This document shows positions 1-11,292 of a stretch of DNA of 64,000 nucleotides, in pieces (the first letter of the stretch is position 1; the number at the start of each line of letters is the position of its first letter). This stretch comes from Kentomonas sorsogonicus. Lineage: Eukaryota; Euglenozoa; Kinetoplastea; Trypanosomatida; Trypanosomatidae. The DNA lies in contig JAQOSZ010000157.1 in NCBI GenBank assembly GCA_030347455.1, positions 62,001-126,000 of the forward strand, read 5' to 3'. The position numbers and the translations under genes were made by a program. The notes beneath the pieces are model-generated. The model was given only the letters and a program-made list of their open reading frames with translations. It was not told where the DNA came from and ran no database searches.

Positions 1-2
1 GC

Positions 3-752
3 GCTAGTCTTAGTCCTCAGTCGCAGCGCCACGCCTCGATAGCAAGACCTACACCGGGTTTTTCGTTTCCTGTGAGTTTCGGTGACCAGCAGGAGCTATT
101 GGAGCGGGAGCGTGAGCGTGTACGAGAGGGGTACCGTCTTGTGAGCAAGCAGCGCCGGGACTTGGAGAGCCGCCGGGCCGCACTAAAACAGACTCGCCAC
201 AGGTGGAAACAGGACATGCTGCAGGCAAAGCAAGAGGGTGTTCGCTCATCGTCTCAGCGAGGCCAGATGTTGAACAGCACACGAGTCGCCCTGGAGGAGG
301 AGGCTAGGAATCTGGACTATGATGAGGCCGTTCTCCGTGACTCGGAAAGCTGGTTACTCACGAAGGAGCAGCGACTAATGGAGTTGGAACAGCGAATTGA
401 AGATCAACACCAACGCGGTGGAGGAGATAGCCAGGTCGACACTACTGGCCTATCAACAGGATATTTTCAGCCGACACGCCATATCTCGGCGGAACACCGA
501 CGGTCGCTGCAGCGGATGTCTGCCGTCGGTGGCAATTTCAACGCGTATGATGAAGCCGTGACGTCACCCCAACTTGCCAGTGCACTGTCTCGCATAGAAC
601 ATCGCCTCAGCGAGGTCACGTCGATGGTTACTCAACAGCAAGTAAACCGTCCTCGCTCTTCGAATCCTCCATCGCCACAAGCATCCCAGAGACGCTCGCC
701 TAGTCTTTCCAAAAATGACAGAGAACCGAATCGTCATGTGGATCACTGGTAA
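3..752 (+). CDS. Coiled-coil protein, 3' part only (possibly CEP164-like)
   Basis: The frame is open from the first bases of the window to TAA at 750-752, so the N-terminus lies outside. Nothing marks a start at the GTG at 72. About 250 residues are visible. The first ~130 are a highly charged Glu/Arg/Gln coiled coil with blocks such as LLERERERVREG and KEQRLMELEQRI. The rest is Ser/Pro/Gln-rich and looks disordered. The alternation of 'SRRAAL', 'RWKQDML' and 'ALEEEARNLDYDEAVLR' reminds me of the C-terminal coiled coil of CEP164, a centriole/basal-body transition-fibre protein with several trypanosome homologues. That is recollection, and many coiled coils look alike. Conserved coiled-coil protein is safe; the CEP164 assignment is a guess. 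Confidence 0.6.
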   Translation, partial: ASLSPQSQRHASIARPTPGFSFPVSFGDQQELLERERERVREGYRLVSKQRRDLESRRAALKQTRHRWKQDMLQAKQEGVRSSSQRGQMLNSTRVALEEEARNLDYDEAVLRDSESWLLTKEQRLMELEQRIEDQHQRGGGDSQVDTTGLSTGYFQPTRHISAEHRRSLQRMSAVGGNFNAYDEAVTSPQLASALSRIEHRLSEVTSMVTQQQVNRPRSSNPPSPQASQRRSPSLSKNDREPNRHVDHW

Positions 753-2331
753 CGTTATTGCTCTACCATGGACCAAACAAGACGTACCAGTTTTGACGCT
801 TTATTTCAGTTTTCTTTTTGCCCTGTTCTTCTTCTTATTTGTTCTGTTCATACTGGCATACTGATGTTTGTATCATCTCTTTACTGTTTGCCGCTGCTTG
901 CTACACTGTGTTGCGGAAACAAATGAAGAAGCAAAAAAAAAAAAGAGATCAAGTGTTTTTCGATTTTATTTTATGCCCTCTTCTCTTTTCAGATTTCCCT
1001 CCCCAAACAAATGATACCTCAGTTTATTTGGGTTACTTTTTTTTTTTTGTTTATTTTTGTATTATCACGTCGCGCCTACCATTGTGTAGAAACGAAAAGT
1101 GCTTCCGGAGCCTTTCTACGTTTTTTGCCTTTCATAGTTCTTTCTTTCTAGGTCTTTTTCGGAGGACTTATTTTTTCATACACGGAAAACAGTTCGTGGG
1201 CGAATCATAACAACGACAGCGGCAACATTAATTGGCCATTTGATGAACAAGAACTATGATAGTATTCATTTACGGGATGCCAATGTGATACGCGATGATT
1301 GCCTTTCGACCCCGAACCGAAACATCAGGCAAACAACAGGCCGTATCAATGTTCATCGGAAAAAAACTAGGTGCGAGTTTGAAACAAAAGCGTTTCCAAG
1401 TATAGATAGCTCTCTCCTTTTTTTTTTTTTTAAATTCTCGCTCTTCCCGCAGCTGCTTCTTTCTTTCTATTCCATGAGTTGTGTATTTTCCCCTTGCCTA
1501 GCTTTCTTTGTATTGTTTTTTTTTCTACCTACTGCAATACATGTACTTTGTCTGGCTCTTTTCTGGTGTCGGTTTATTCTTTATTATTATTGCTTTTTGC
1601 TCTCGGAATACATAGTTTCTTACCTTTTTTATTTGTTTTGTATTTCCACATATGTTTATTACTCTCAATTCTGCACCGGCAACATGCTTTTCTCTATTTC
1701 TCTCTCGAAAAAAAAGAGAATGTGAAAGGAAATCAGTACGCAACAACCGTAATGCATCCTACGCGGCTCATTGCGTTTTGTTTCAATCCTCATACTCCAC
1801 TCATTTTCTTCCCCGTCTCCATTGTCCTCTATTTTGCGTGCTTGCTGGCGAAATCATTTTCCGATTGTACTCAAGATAATTGGATAGATTTATGTTTCAG
1901 GTATGACGTCCATCACTGTTGAAAGGTAAGAGTTGGATAGTACGTATAGTATGGGAGTCGGTTGAAAATACGTGCGTTACTACTGAACCACGCTTGCGCT
2001 CGAAAACTGTAGTAGGAGGCGTAGCAGAGAAGTGAAAATGAAGGGAAGAAATCCGTCTCTGCATATTTACGGACCTTTTTTTTTCCAATACTGTTGTATG
2101 CCCAGCGCAAACGGAGGATAAAACGGTTAGGTAAGAGTATCAGTGACAATCTTGTTGATAGATCGCCACAGTGACCGTAGTACTATCAAATACCGTAAAT
2201 ACAAACTCAAATAATCACCACAAAAGGTTACCCATTGTTCTTTTTACCTCCATGTACAATACTGACGATTGTTTTATATATCATATATCCTTTTCTTGAG
2301 CTTCTTTAGAATGTACACTTTGTCTTTTTCT

Positions 2332-2370
<39 letters not shown>

Positions 2371-2995
2371 TGCTTTCTTATCACATGTCAGTATACATAT
2401 ACAGTTTCACTACGTCGCTGTTTCTCATTATATCTTTTCCCTTTCTCGTTTTCTTTCCTCGTACTGTTCTCATATTTGTTTTTACTTTCCTTTCCTCAAT
2501 AGAATTCCCTACCCATTCCTTTTCAACCATCATCTTCCCTCAGGTCAGAACTGGGGAACCAGCTTTAATGGCTTCGTATTGACTGTGACAAACGAAAATG
2601 AGACAAAGTATATGTACCTCTCTTGCTGGGACCGTTGAAAGAGACATGAACGTGATTGATTGTAACGTCACAGGAAGCAGCAAAACATTAATGATGGGAC
2701 CATCAGATGCTTCTGTCGCGTTCCTTTCACCATACAGATTAAAACGTCATTTCTCTGACGTTTTCAGGTCATAATTCGAAAGGCATCTTAACACGATTTA
2801 TGCCCATACACAGAACTTGTGGCGGTTAAACATTTGTTTTACTCCACACGACCCACCTCACGCTGTCGTCTAACCCACTCCTTCCTTGACCTCTTTTCAC
2901 CTGAGCACAAAAGTCTATTCAAAGCGCCATCTCCAGTTTCTAGGACATTTTTGTTTCTCCTCTCTATACCGGTACCCACGGACTGATCGCCACAG
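753..2995. other. Intergenic spacer, AT-rich, no convincing gene
   Basis: This 2.2 kb spacer is rich in T and pyrimidine runs. Open frames on both strands give Phe/Leu/Ser/Tyr-rich translations typical of T-rich non-coding DNA. It holds a (CT)n tract near 2331-2370 and oligo(T) runs near 1038-1048 and 1420-1431. It probably carries the 3' UTR of the coiled-coil gene and the splice signals of the next gene. Confidence 0.7.
2331..2370 (+). repeat. (CT)n polypyrimidine microsatellite
   Basis: About 40 bases of almost pure CT. Such tracts in trypanosomatid spacers usually serve as polypyrimidine signals for trans-splicing and for polyadenylation of the upstream mRNA. No convincing gene begins just downstream. 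Confidence 0.8.
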
Positions 2996-3256
2996 ATGAA
3001 ACGAACGATTGTCAAGTACGACTTCAATACAAAGACTCACTGCACTGATACTGCGGCAGCACCTACAGCAGACACAGATTCCTCCCCTGCCCCAGTTGAG
3101 GTGACTGATGAGTTCTACACTGAGTTTTTGACGACCCATTTCTTGCCCACTTCAGATGAAGATGCGAGGCTCTTCAAAGCAATATGTTGCGAGGATTTCA
3201 TGACTCCGCCAACTTTCAAAAGTGAATTTTGCGTTCCGTGGCGCGGGTCACACTAA
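2996..3256 (+). CDS. Small hypothetical protein (86 aa)
   Basis: An ATG-started frame of 86 codons with more balanced base composition than the surrounding spacer. The N-terminus is basic (MKRTIVKYDF), followed by an Ala/Thr/Pro linker and an acidic-aromatic segment with 'EFYTEFLTTHFLP' and 'DEDARLFKAICCEDF'. I recognise no domain, signal peptide or membrane segment. The ATG follows directly after CAG (2993-2995), preceded by a T/C-rich stretch at 2949-2966, so the leader would be very short if that AG is used. It could be a genuine short gene or chance. Confidence 0.35.
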   Translation: MKRTIVKYDFNTKTHCTDTAAAPTADTDSSPAPVEVTDEFYTEFLTTHFLPTSDEDARLFKAICCEDFMTPPTFKSEFCVPWRGSH

Positions 3257-3867
3257 TTCTTCTGTGCTTCCCCCCCCCCCCCCAATCTTTCATTATGAAG
3301 AGGTGCCACCAGCTCTCATTCTTTTAGGTTTTCTGCTAATAACTGTAGGTTTCTGCTTCCTCATTTGCTCTTCTTGCCGCACCACCTAACTGTTGTCTTG
3401 CTGCCCCTCCCCCCCTCCGTCTCTACCCAGAATTAGTACGTTTCTCGAGGAGCTTGTTTTCCAACCACGGTCTGTATAAGTTTATCTTTCACGTATGTCT
3501 ACCCTCTGCCAAAGTCATGAAGTTGGAGTAGTCTCTCATGTGCGCCTTTTCCACTCCAAACTGGCGCCAACGACACTGTGTTTCACCCGCCTGGGTACAC
3601 TTTGGCTGTTTTCCTTGCCGTACGTGCAAGCAGGAACCTCCTCGCTTCACTATGCAGGTGCTACTCTACATGCTTTCAGTCACCCCCCTTCTCCTCCCCC
3701 ATCACTGTTAACATCATGTCTTCCTATCAAAACCACGTAGAGAAGAAAGCTTTATCTGAAGAGAACGGCAAAAAAAAAAATATCTACAAACATACGTTTT
3801 TTTTTCAGCAACGAAAGTAATACTTCGTTAACGAATCCTCCACGTTTCGGCGCCACTCAGTGTAAAC
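3257..3867. other. Intergenic spacer with poly-C and splice acceptor
   Basis: No convincing gene. It contains a long poly-C run near 3269-3283, C/T-rich stretches near 3400-3425 and 3680-3705, and a T9-CAG acceptor just upstream of the V-ATPase gene. Short frames inside it are low-complexity. Confidence 0.7.
3791..3808 (+). promoter_or_regulatory. Predicted spliced-leader acceptor for V-ATPase F
   Basis: A T9 run ends in CAG at 3806-3808. It is the last AG after a polypyrimidine tract that gives a normal leader, leaving about 59 nt before the ATG at 3868. Prediction from sequence only. Confidence 0.6.
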
Positions 3868-4291
3868 ATGGCGACTGCTCCCCGATTCCGAAACGGCGAA
3901 AACCGTATCGTTGCAATTATTGGTGATGAGGACACTGTCACTGGATTCCTTCTTGCCGGTGTTGGCGACAACCGTGTCTCATTGTCCTCTGCACCGGATG
4001 CTGTTGTTGAGGGTGGCCGAAAGGGAAACTCCCCGCGCCCGAACTATTTTGTCGTGAGTCCCTCAACTCCTCTTTCCGAGATTGAGGACGCGTTTCTCGG
4101 ACTTCACTTCCCGCAACGATGTTGGTATCATCATTATCTGCCAGCACATCGCTAACGACATTCGTCACCTCGTGGAGTCGTATACGTCTGTTATCCCGTG
4201 CATCCTTGAGATTCCCAGCAAGGGCCTCCGCTACGAGGCTGAGAAGGACTACGTCCTTGAGAAAGTCACGCGCGCCCTTGGCCTCCGATAA
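3868..4291 (+). CDS. V-type proton ATPase subunit F (one frameshift)
   Basis: Subunit F (Vma7) sits in the central rotor of the V1 sector of the vacuolar proton pump, which acidifies acidocalcisomes, endosomes and lysosomes. The first frame gives MATAPRF..., 'IVAIIGDEDTVTGFLLAGVG' and 'NYFVVSPSTPLSEIEDAF', the Rossmann-like N-terminal half. The second half, 'SDFTSRNDVGIIIICQHIAN' then 'CILEIPSKG', lies in the next frame and ends at TAA 4289-4291. Together they match a family of about 120-130 residues. The switch falls at the TTTC around 4090-4094, where one extra base would explain it. Other eukaryotic subunits F run through this point uninterrupted, so an assembly insertion is likely. Confidence 0.9.
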
Positions 4292-4939
4292 GCGAATCAT
4301 CGACTTGCATTGGCTGGTATCGGTGGTGTTTACCATCGCGTCTTATGTGGTCTCATCCTCGTTGCTGCCTCTAACATCGCAAAACCATCGCCAGATGGCT
4401 ACCACAAAGGAACTTTCGAGTGACACCCTCGCGTTCCGTCCTTACTGTTCACGTAAAGCATCCAAGAAACATCAGTTCGAATAGTAGGGAATACTTACCA
4501 TTCGTTAGCAGTGCAGCTTGAAGAAGGTACTCTCATTTGCCATTCTTATCGATACGATTCTTCATCCCCCCCCCCCCCCGCTCCCCCTCTTTGCGCTTCT
4601 ATTTATTATCAAGTCTTATTGGTGTACTCCTCGTAACGTCTATTTCCTTCTTTTCTTTCCCCTGTTCCTCCTTTCTCCTGCGGTTGTCGTGTCAGGCCTT
4701 TACACGTAAACTTTGCTTTTCTCAAAAGTTGTTAGTTCTCTGTAAGCTCTTCAGACACGCTTGCCAGCACTAGTAATTACGCTTTCATAGTAGTTTCTGT
4801 GGTTCTTCAAAAGAGGTGCCGCATTGGACAGCGAGAAGGAGAAAATGAAAGAGTGTAGCGCGTCTATACAAAGGTGCTGTAGTTTTGACAGGGAAAAGAG
4901 CCCAATCACTGTACTTTTCGTCTTCCATCTCTTTTGAAA
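4292..4939. other. Intergenic spacer with poly-C run
   Basis: No convincing gene. A C13 run lies at about 4567-4579, followed by T/C-rich tracts to about 4680. The frame overlapping 4292-4484 continues out of a shadow of the V-ATPase gene and has no recognisable domain. Confidence 0.6.
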
Positions 4940-5194
4940 ATGCGTGGAGAGAGACAAGTACGTATGTTGATCGAGGTAATCGAAGAGGGAGACACACGCC
5001 AATATCACGGCACCCTCGTGATTATGGAGGAGAACATTGAATTTTATTCCAATACACAGGTGAGGAAAAGAGAGAAAACTACACAATCCAGAAATATTAC
5101 TGACGTCTACAAAAGAAAGTATGTAGGCAAGCGTGCTCGCGCTGCTGTTGCGGTTTCCACACATGTGAGGACCAAAGTGGTGCCTTTCACCTGA
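4940..5194 (+). CDS. Putative Sm/LSm-fold RNA-binding protein (84 aa)
   Basis: This short protein fits the Sm fold. Sm1-like features are 'GDTRQYHGTLVIMEENIEF', that is G-x(n)-Y-x-G-x-L with a later acidic-Asn turn. A basic stretch follows, then an Sm2-like 'VYKRKYVGKRARAAVAV', comparable to the VYIRG-plus-hydrophobic strand of SmD3. Sm/LSm proteins form heptameric rings on spliceosomal, SL or U6 RNA, or on mRNA for decay. ATG 4940 was chosen because the upstream TTG is not a plausible start. The canonical Gly of the Sm2 IRG is not clean, so the subunit cannot be named, and a chance resemblance is possible. Confidence 0.5.
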   Translation: MRGERQVRMLIEVIEEGDTRQYHGTLVIMEENIEFYSNTQVRKREKTTQSRNITDVYKRKYVGKRARAAVAVSTHVRTKVVPFT

Positions 5195-7387
<2,193 letters not shown>

Positions 7388-8575
7388 GGTATGACGGATG
7401 GGTCTGTGCCAGCCGTCTCGCAACGCCGTCGGTATATCGCCCTTCCCCCCCCCCTCCTCCCCACCACTTCCTCACCACTATTGTGCTTTCATTGTGAAGG
7501 TTTTTTTTTCTCCCCTTTCCATTATCTTTGTTTAGAGGTGGTAGTTTCTTCCCCTCTTTTTTTTTTTCTCTTCTCGGTGTGACAGCACAGGCAATCAATC
7601 AATGAAACGGGGCGATCCATGCTGTACATCACGCTTCAAGTGCTACCCACCCTACACTGGTGCCTTCCGCCGCTGTCTCTTCCCCGTTTTTATTTTTATT
7701 TTATTACTGCGACTCACTGAATTTTTCCCCTTTGTCTTTGATCTTTTTTTTCTTTCTTTGTTTGACATATTCTTTTTGTTAACCCAGCAGTGCGGCTGTT
7801 TCCCTGTTCTTATACAAACACAGAGATCTATGCCTGACGACACCCTTTAGCCAGAATGGGTGTTCGCACTACGCTTCAAAAAAAAAAAAAAAAAAAAAAA
7901 TAAAGAATACATCTATTATCACTTGAAAAAGGGAAAAAAGAATTTGAAAAAGTAAAGATTCACCTCAAAAGTAAACCTGAACAACAACCAAATTGCAAAA
8001 ACCCAAGGGGGCACTGTCTATCTGAATTCGCAAATTGTGCTTTTATTCATTTTCAGAGCAGTGGAATCAAGGCAAACATGTTTCAAAAGGCATATATATA
8101 TATCAGGTGATGAATACCATATCGCTGGCTGTTGTCTCGCACACCACCACCATTTCATACTGTTTTTTTTTTGTTTTTCACTATTATTGGCCGTAGTTGT
8201 CTACGGATGGATGAGGAGGACCTATCAGATTTAAAAGAAAAAAAAAGAAGCATAGTGTAGTAAGAAAACAACAATTGTACGACTGTTCTGAATGTCTTCT
8301 AAAGTCTTTGTCACAACTTTGAGTGCTTGATTTGAATTCTTATTATTGTATCAAAGAAGAGTGCAGAATCACTCGCTTTGTCTGCTGCTGTAACTAGTGT
8401 ACAACGAACAGTTGGTTTGTGCGTTCACTGTTTTTTTTTTTTTTTTTTGCATGCCGACACATGTTTCAAGTCTCGCTCCCCACCTGGTAAGAAACAATAC
8501 GATAGTCCGAATACGCATAGGAACTGTCTTATTCAGTATATACACTCTCTTTAAATATCAAAACAACAAACTGCC
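7388..8575. other. Intergenic spacer with A23 run
   Basis: No convincing gene in about 1.2 kb. It contains oligo(T) runs, an A23 tract at 7878-7900, a TATATATATA stretch near 8093-8103 and T18 near 8431-8448. Short frames such as 7602-7850 translate to Phe/Leu-rich low-complexity peptides and are treated as non-coding. Confidence 0.7.
7878..7900 (+). repeat. A23 homopolymer
   Basis: An uninterrupted run of 23 A in the spacer, about 490 bases past the PGI stop. It could be a template poly(A) tract or a relic of retroposition. No element with target-site duplications is recognisable around it. Confidence 0.8.
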
Positions 8576-9127
8576 ATGCTGCGAGTCAACGCGTCTCGAC
8601 TGTTCCTGGGAGGATTCTCCTCCGGCTTCTCTAAAGGCTTCTCCGGCGGCAGTGCGAGCAGCGGTGGCGGCGGTGGAGGAAGCCGCCCTGCTGGCTTCTC
8701 GGGCGGGATCAACTTTGGAAACTTTGGAAACTTGGGCGGCAGTGGTGGCAGTGGTGGTGGCAGCGGTGGCCCTGCTGGTGGCTTTCCCAACATGGGAAAT
8801 TTCTTTGGCGGCGGCGGTGCTGGCGGCGGCAGCGGCGGTCCGCTCGGCGGCTTTCTCGACCAGGCTCTGGAGTGGTGCAGCACCTCGCACGCCTACGACA
8901 TCGCGCAGAGGCAGGGCATCCACGTCAAGGACATCCGTTTTGAGAAGACCCCCGAGGGTGGGGTCAACGTCGTCGTGGATGCCCCGGGAGCGACGCCTCT
9001 GCAGATCGAGGCACTGGGCAAGCAAGTACAGGAGGAGTGCCCCGTTGCCCGCTTCAGGAAAACCACCGTCTCGCAGCCTAATCAGCAGATGAAGTGGATG
9101 CGCCTCCCGGACAAGTACGACAGGTAG
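8576..9127 (+). CDS. Gly-rich, probably mitochondrial protein with OsmC-like C-terminus
   Basis: A 183-residue uninterrupted frame. The N-terminus (MLRVNASRLFLGGF) has basic and hydroxylated residues without acids, as in a trypanosomatid mitochondrial presequence. Residues ~15-95 are Gly/Ser-rich with GGSGG and NFGNFGNLGG repeats. The last ~90 residues form a compact domain: 'EWCSTSHAYDIAQRQGIHV', 'GGVNVVVDAPGATPLQIEAL' and 'QVQEECPVARF'. The spacing of a beta strand, a helix and a 'CP' resembles the C-terminal half of OsmC/Ohr-type proteins, whose second Cys lies in such a CP. The first peroxidatic region is not evident. OsmC-like is tentative; conserved hypothetical is the fallback. Confidence 0.65.
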   Translation: MLRVNASRLFLGGFSSGFSKGFSGGSASSGGGGGGSRPAGFSGGINFGNFGNLGGSGGSGGGSGGPAGGFPNMGNFFGGGGAGGGSGGPLGGFLDQALEWCSTSHAYDIAQRQGIHVKDIRFEKTPEGGVNVVVDAPGATPLQIEALGKQVQEECPVARFRKTTVSQPNQQMKWMRLPDKYDR

Positions 9128-9932
9128 CTACGCTGGTTCTGCACCGCTCTTTTTAAAAGTTGTTTTGCTTACTGAGGCCTTCATTCTTGTTTACCTTCCA
9201 TTCAAAATAGTCATTTCGTTTTTTTTTTTTTTGCTTCTAAACACATGGTCGGTATCACTCCTACTCTGTGTACTTTGTGCACGCTCTGCATGTCGCGGCT
9301 GTTGCTTCCTGCTGTTCCTGCTTTGTGTTACCTTGCCCTTTTCTTTACTTTTCCTTTCCCACTATTGCCGCTGCCACTTGCAACTTCTTCGCTGTTTTTT
9401 ATTGTTACTATTGTCCTCCCCTCTTTGACAGGCAATTTTTCGCTGCCTCTTTTTTTTTCTCTTACCTGCTTCTACTCAGGCAATTGTCATAAATACCAAT
9501 GCACCCAAAAGAAGCAAAGAAGATGAAAAACAAACAAGTATATTAGTTATTATTTAGCAGTGGTCTTCATTTGCTCTTTTCTGTTTGTTGTGGTATCAAA
9601 AGAAATATACACATGAGGAAGTTGTCTATGATTATTCCGAAACTTTCTTGTGGCCCTCTCCAGTCGACTATCTTCTATTTTGATTCTCATGCCTGCGTTT
9701 TTATCCCATTTCCCTTTAATACACACTGCGAAGACATTTTGCGCAACCATCGCTCACACTTCTCCATCCCGTCTCTCATCACTTTCTGCCTACGTATTCC
9801 CCGCGCTCTAGACCCAAAGCTCCGTCAACAAGCTTGAAAACTCTCTTACCGCATTTCACGATCACCTTTCCAACCTAACCCACTACTGTCATTCAAAGAC
9901 AAACAAACAAACAAACAAAAACAACCAAAAGG
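9128..9932. other. Intergenic spacer; (ACAA)n leader of the CDGSH gene
   Basis: A T/C-rich spacer with T12 near 9220-9231. Just before the next gene lies an (ACAA)n run at about 9898-9926, which would be in the 5' leader if the AG near 9897 or an earlier one is the acceptor. No gene seen. Confidence 0.65.
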
Positions 9933-10217
9933 ATGACCGACACTGCCTCGTACGACCTCTACACCCACGTGGCTGTCCCTCAAAAGTCCCCCTACGGCGT
10001 CGACGTGGTCGCCGGGCAGCAGTACTACTGGTGCACGTGCGGCCTCAGCAAGAACCAGCCCTTCTGCGACGGCAGCCACCGAGCCCACAACGAGGAGCAC
10101 AAGACGACGCTGAAGCCCATGGCCTTCACCGCCAAGGAAACCGGCAAGGTGTACCTCTGCGGTTGCAAGAACACCAAGACTCCCCCGTTCTGCGATGGAT
10201 CCCATGCGACTGTGTAA
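9933..10217 (+). CDS. Tandem CDGSH iron-sulfur protein (CISD3/MiNT-like)
   Basis: This 94-residue protein has two CDGSH 2Fe-2S motifs. Motif 1 has Cys34, Cys36, Cys45 and His49 ('WCTCGLSKNQPFCDGSH'). Motif 2 has Cys76, Cys78, Cys87 and His91 ('LCGCKNTKTPPFCDGSH'). Each gives the three-Cys-one-His ligand set of mitoNEET-type clusters. The two-motif arrangement without a membrane anchor matches CISD3/MiNT, a monomeric protein of the mitochondrial matrix linked to iron-sulfur or redox handling. The N-terminus lacks an obvious basic presequence, so the location is uncertain. It is uninterrupted and close to the usual mature length. Confidence 0.95.
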   Translation: MTDTASYDLYTHVAVPQKSPYGVDVVAGQQYYWCTCGLSKNQPFCDGSHRAHNEEHKTTLKPMAFTAKETGKVYLCGCKNTKTPPFCDGSHATV

Positions 10218-10771
10218 GTGTAACACGTGCGAATGATCTGGTCTTCGTCTCTCTTTCATTTCTTCTCCGCTGGAGATAAAGATATGAATGCCTTCAAGAC
10301 GACAAAATCAGACACAACAACAAAAATACCTTTTTTTCCCCTCCCCATTCGAAAAATGTGCGCCTGCACAGCCAATATATATCAAAAAGAAGAAGCAAAA
10401 AAATAAAACTCATCGCTTTTCCATATTTTTGTCTTATTTCGGTAGCTCCAGGATATCTTCAGACCCATTACGTTGCTGATGGCGCGGCGTACTCAGTAAT
10501 GACTCCGCGAACAAACGCACGATAAAATGCGTTTGGATCATCACGTAATGATTTGGAGCGTAACCTGTCTCACTTAGTCACTTAGTCACTTAGCTTTTCA
10601 GCACTTTTTTCTTTCAATATCGACTTTCCCCCTCTCTTCTAGCCGCACTCTTTTGTTTTCGTATCCCTTTTTGTTTTCTTCTTCGTCTTTTTTTTTTCTT
10701 GTTTCTCCAAGCTTTTTTTTTTGTTTTTGGGACACTGCCGTACCTTTCTTGTCCAAACACACTTTAGTGTA
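10218..10771. other. Intergenic spacer with short tandem repeat
   Basis: No gene recognised. It holds three tandem copies of an 8-mer at 10571-10594 and T-rich runs at about 10685-10725 that could act as a polypyrimidine tract for the small ORF downstream. Confidence 0.6.
10571..10594 (+). repeat. Three tandem copies of CACTTAGT
   Basis: An 8-base unit repeated three times (last copy ends in C) in a spacer. Function unknown; it may be only a microsatellite. Confidence 0.7.
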
Positions 10772-10942
10772 ATGCTTCAAATGATGCACAAACGGGCAAC
10801 AGCAGCGGGGGCCGGTTCAAAGGATGTGTACATCCGTGCCGAATATTTCGTATCGCAGGAGGACGAACACACAGCCGCTGGTCGTGAACTGATATTGTTG
10901 AGCTTATCACATTTGCATATACTAGAACAGATGGAATGCTGA
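10772..10942 (+). CDS. Possible micro-protein (56 aa)
   Basis: An ATG-started frame of 56 codons, MLQMMHKRATAAG..., then 'YIRAEYFVSQEDEHTAAGR' and a hydrophobic end 'ELILLSLSHLHILEQMEC'. Composition is better balanced than the spacer, and a T-rich tract ending in TTTAG at 10766-10767 would place a splice acceptor four bases before the ATG. No family recognised. The region to 11292 shows no other gene. Confidence 0.3.
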   Translation: MLQMMHKRATAAGAGSKDVYIRAEYFVSQEDEHTAAGRELILLSLSHLHILEQMEC

Positions 10943-11292
10943 AACACACATACAAATACCGCATTCTTTCTCTCTCTCCTACTTTTCGCTCATCTACATT
11001 CAATACTAGCTCCTTTTAGACGCAAGAAGAAGCAAGACCTTCCCCTTTCAGATCTTGCCGGAGGTAACGTTCCGTGATAACACACGGCGGCTCGTGCTTC
11101 TTTCCACCTCTTTACTGCGACGTGCGCGTGAAATATTGATAACCAAATTCTCCTGCCTCCTTAATTGAGTCTTAGCTATTTTTTTTTTCCTTCCCCAATC
11201 AGCTTTCGATTCTCCACGTTCTCGCTGATGACAGCGCCAGTTCGTGTCATCTTTTAATTTTCTTTTCTCGTTTTCTCTTTCCTTTACTCCCC
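10943..11292. other. Intergenic spacer before coiled-coil gene
   Basis: Nothing gene-like seen. A T/C-rich tract at about 11251-11292 runs up to the next ATG without an intervening AG; the nearest upstream AG is near 11240. Confidence 0.5.

Noticed and set aside
818-2582. Membrane-protein-like ORFs in T-rich spacers (818-1210, 1240-1725, 1479-1922, 2269-2502)
   Set aside because: Hydrophobicity arises from T-rich codons (Phe, Leu, Ser, Tyr, Cys) in non-coding DNA; several overlap in different frames. The same applies to 9165-9526, 52824-53127 and 57741-58145.
7878-7900. A retroposed gene or LINE tail marked by the A23 run
   Set aside because: No reverse transcriptase, no target-site duplication and no processed coding sequence next to it.
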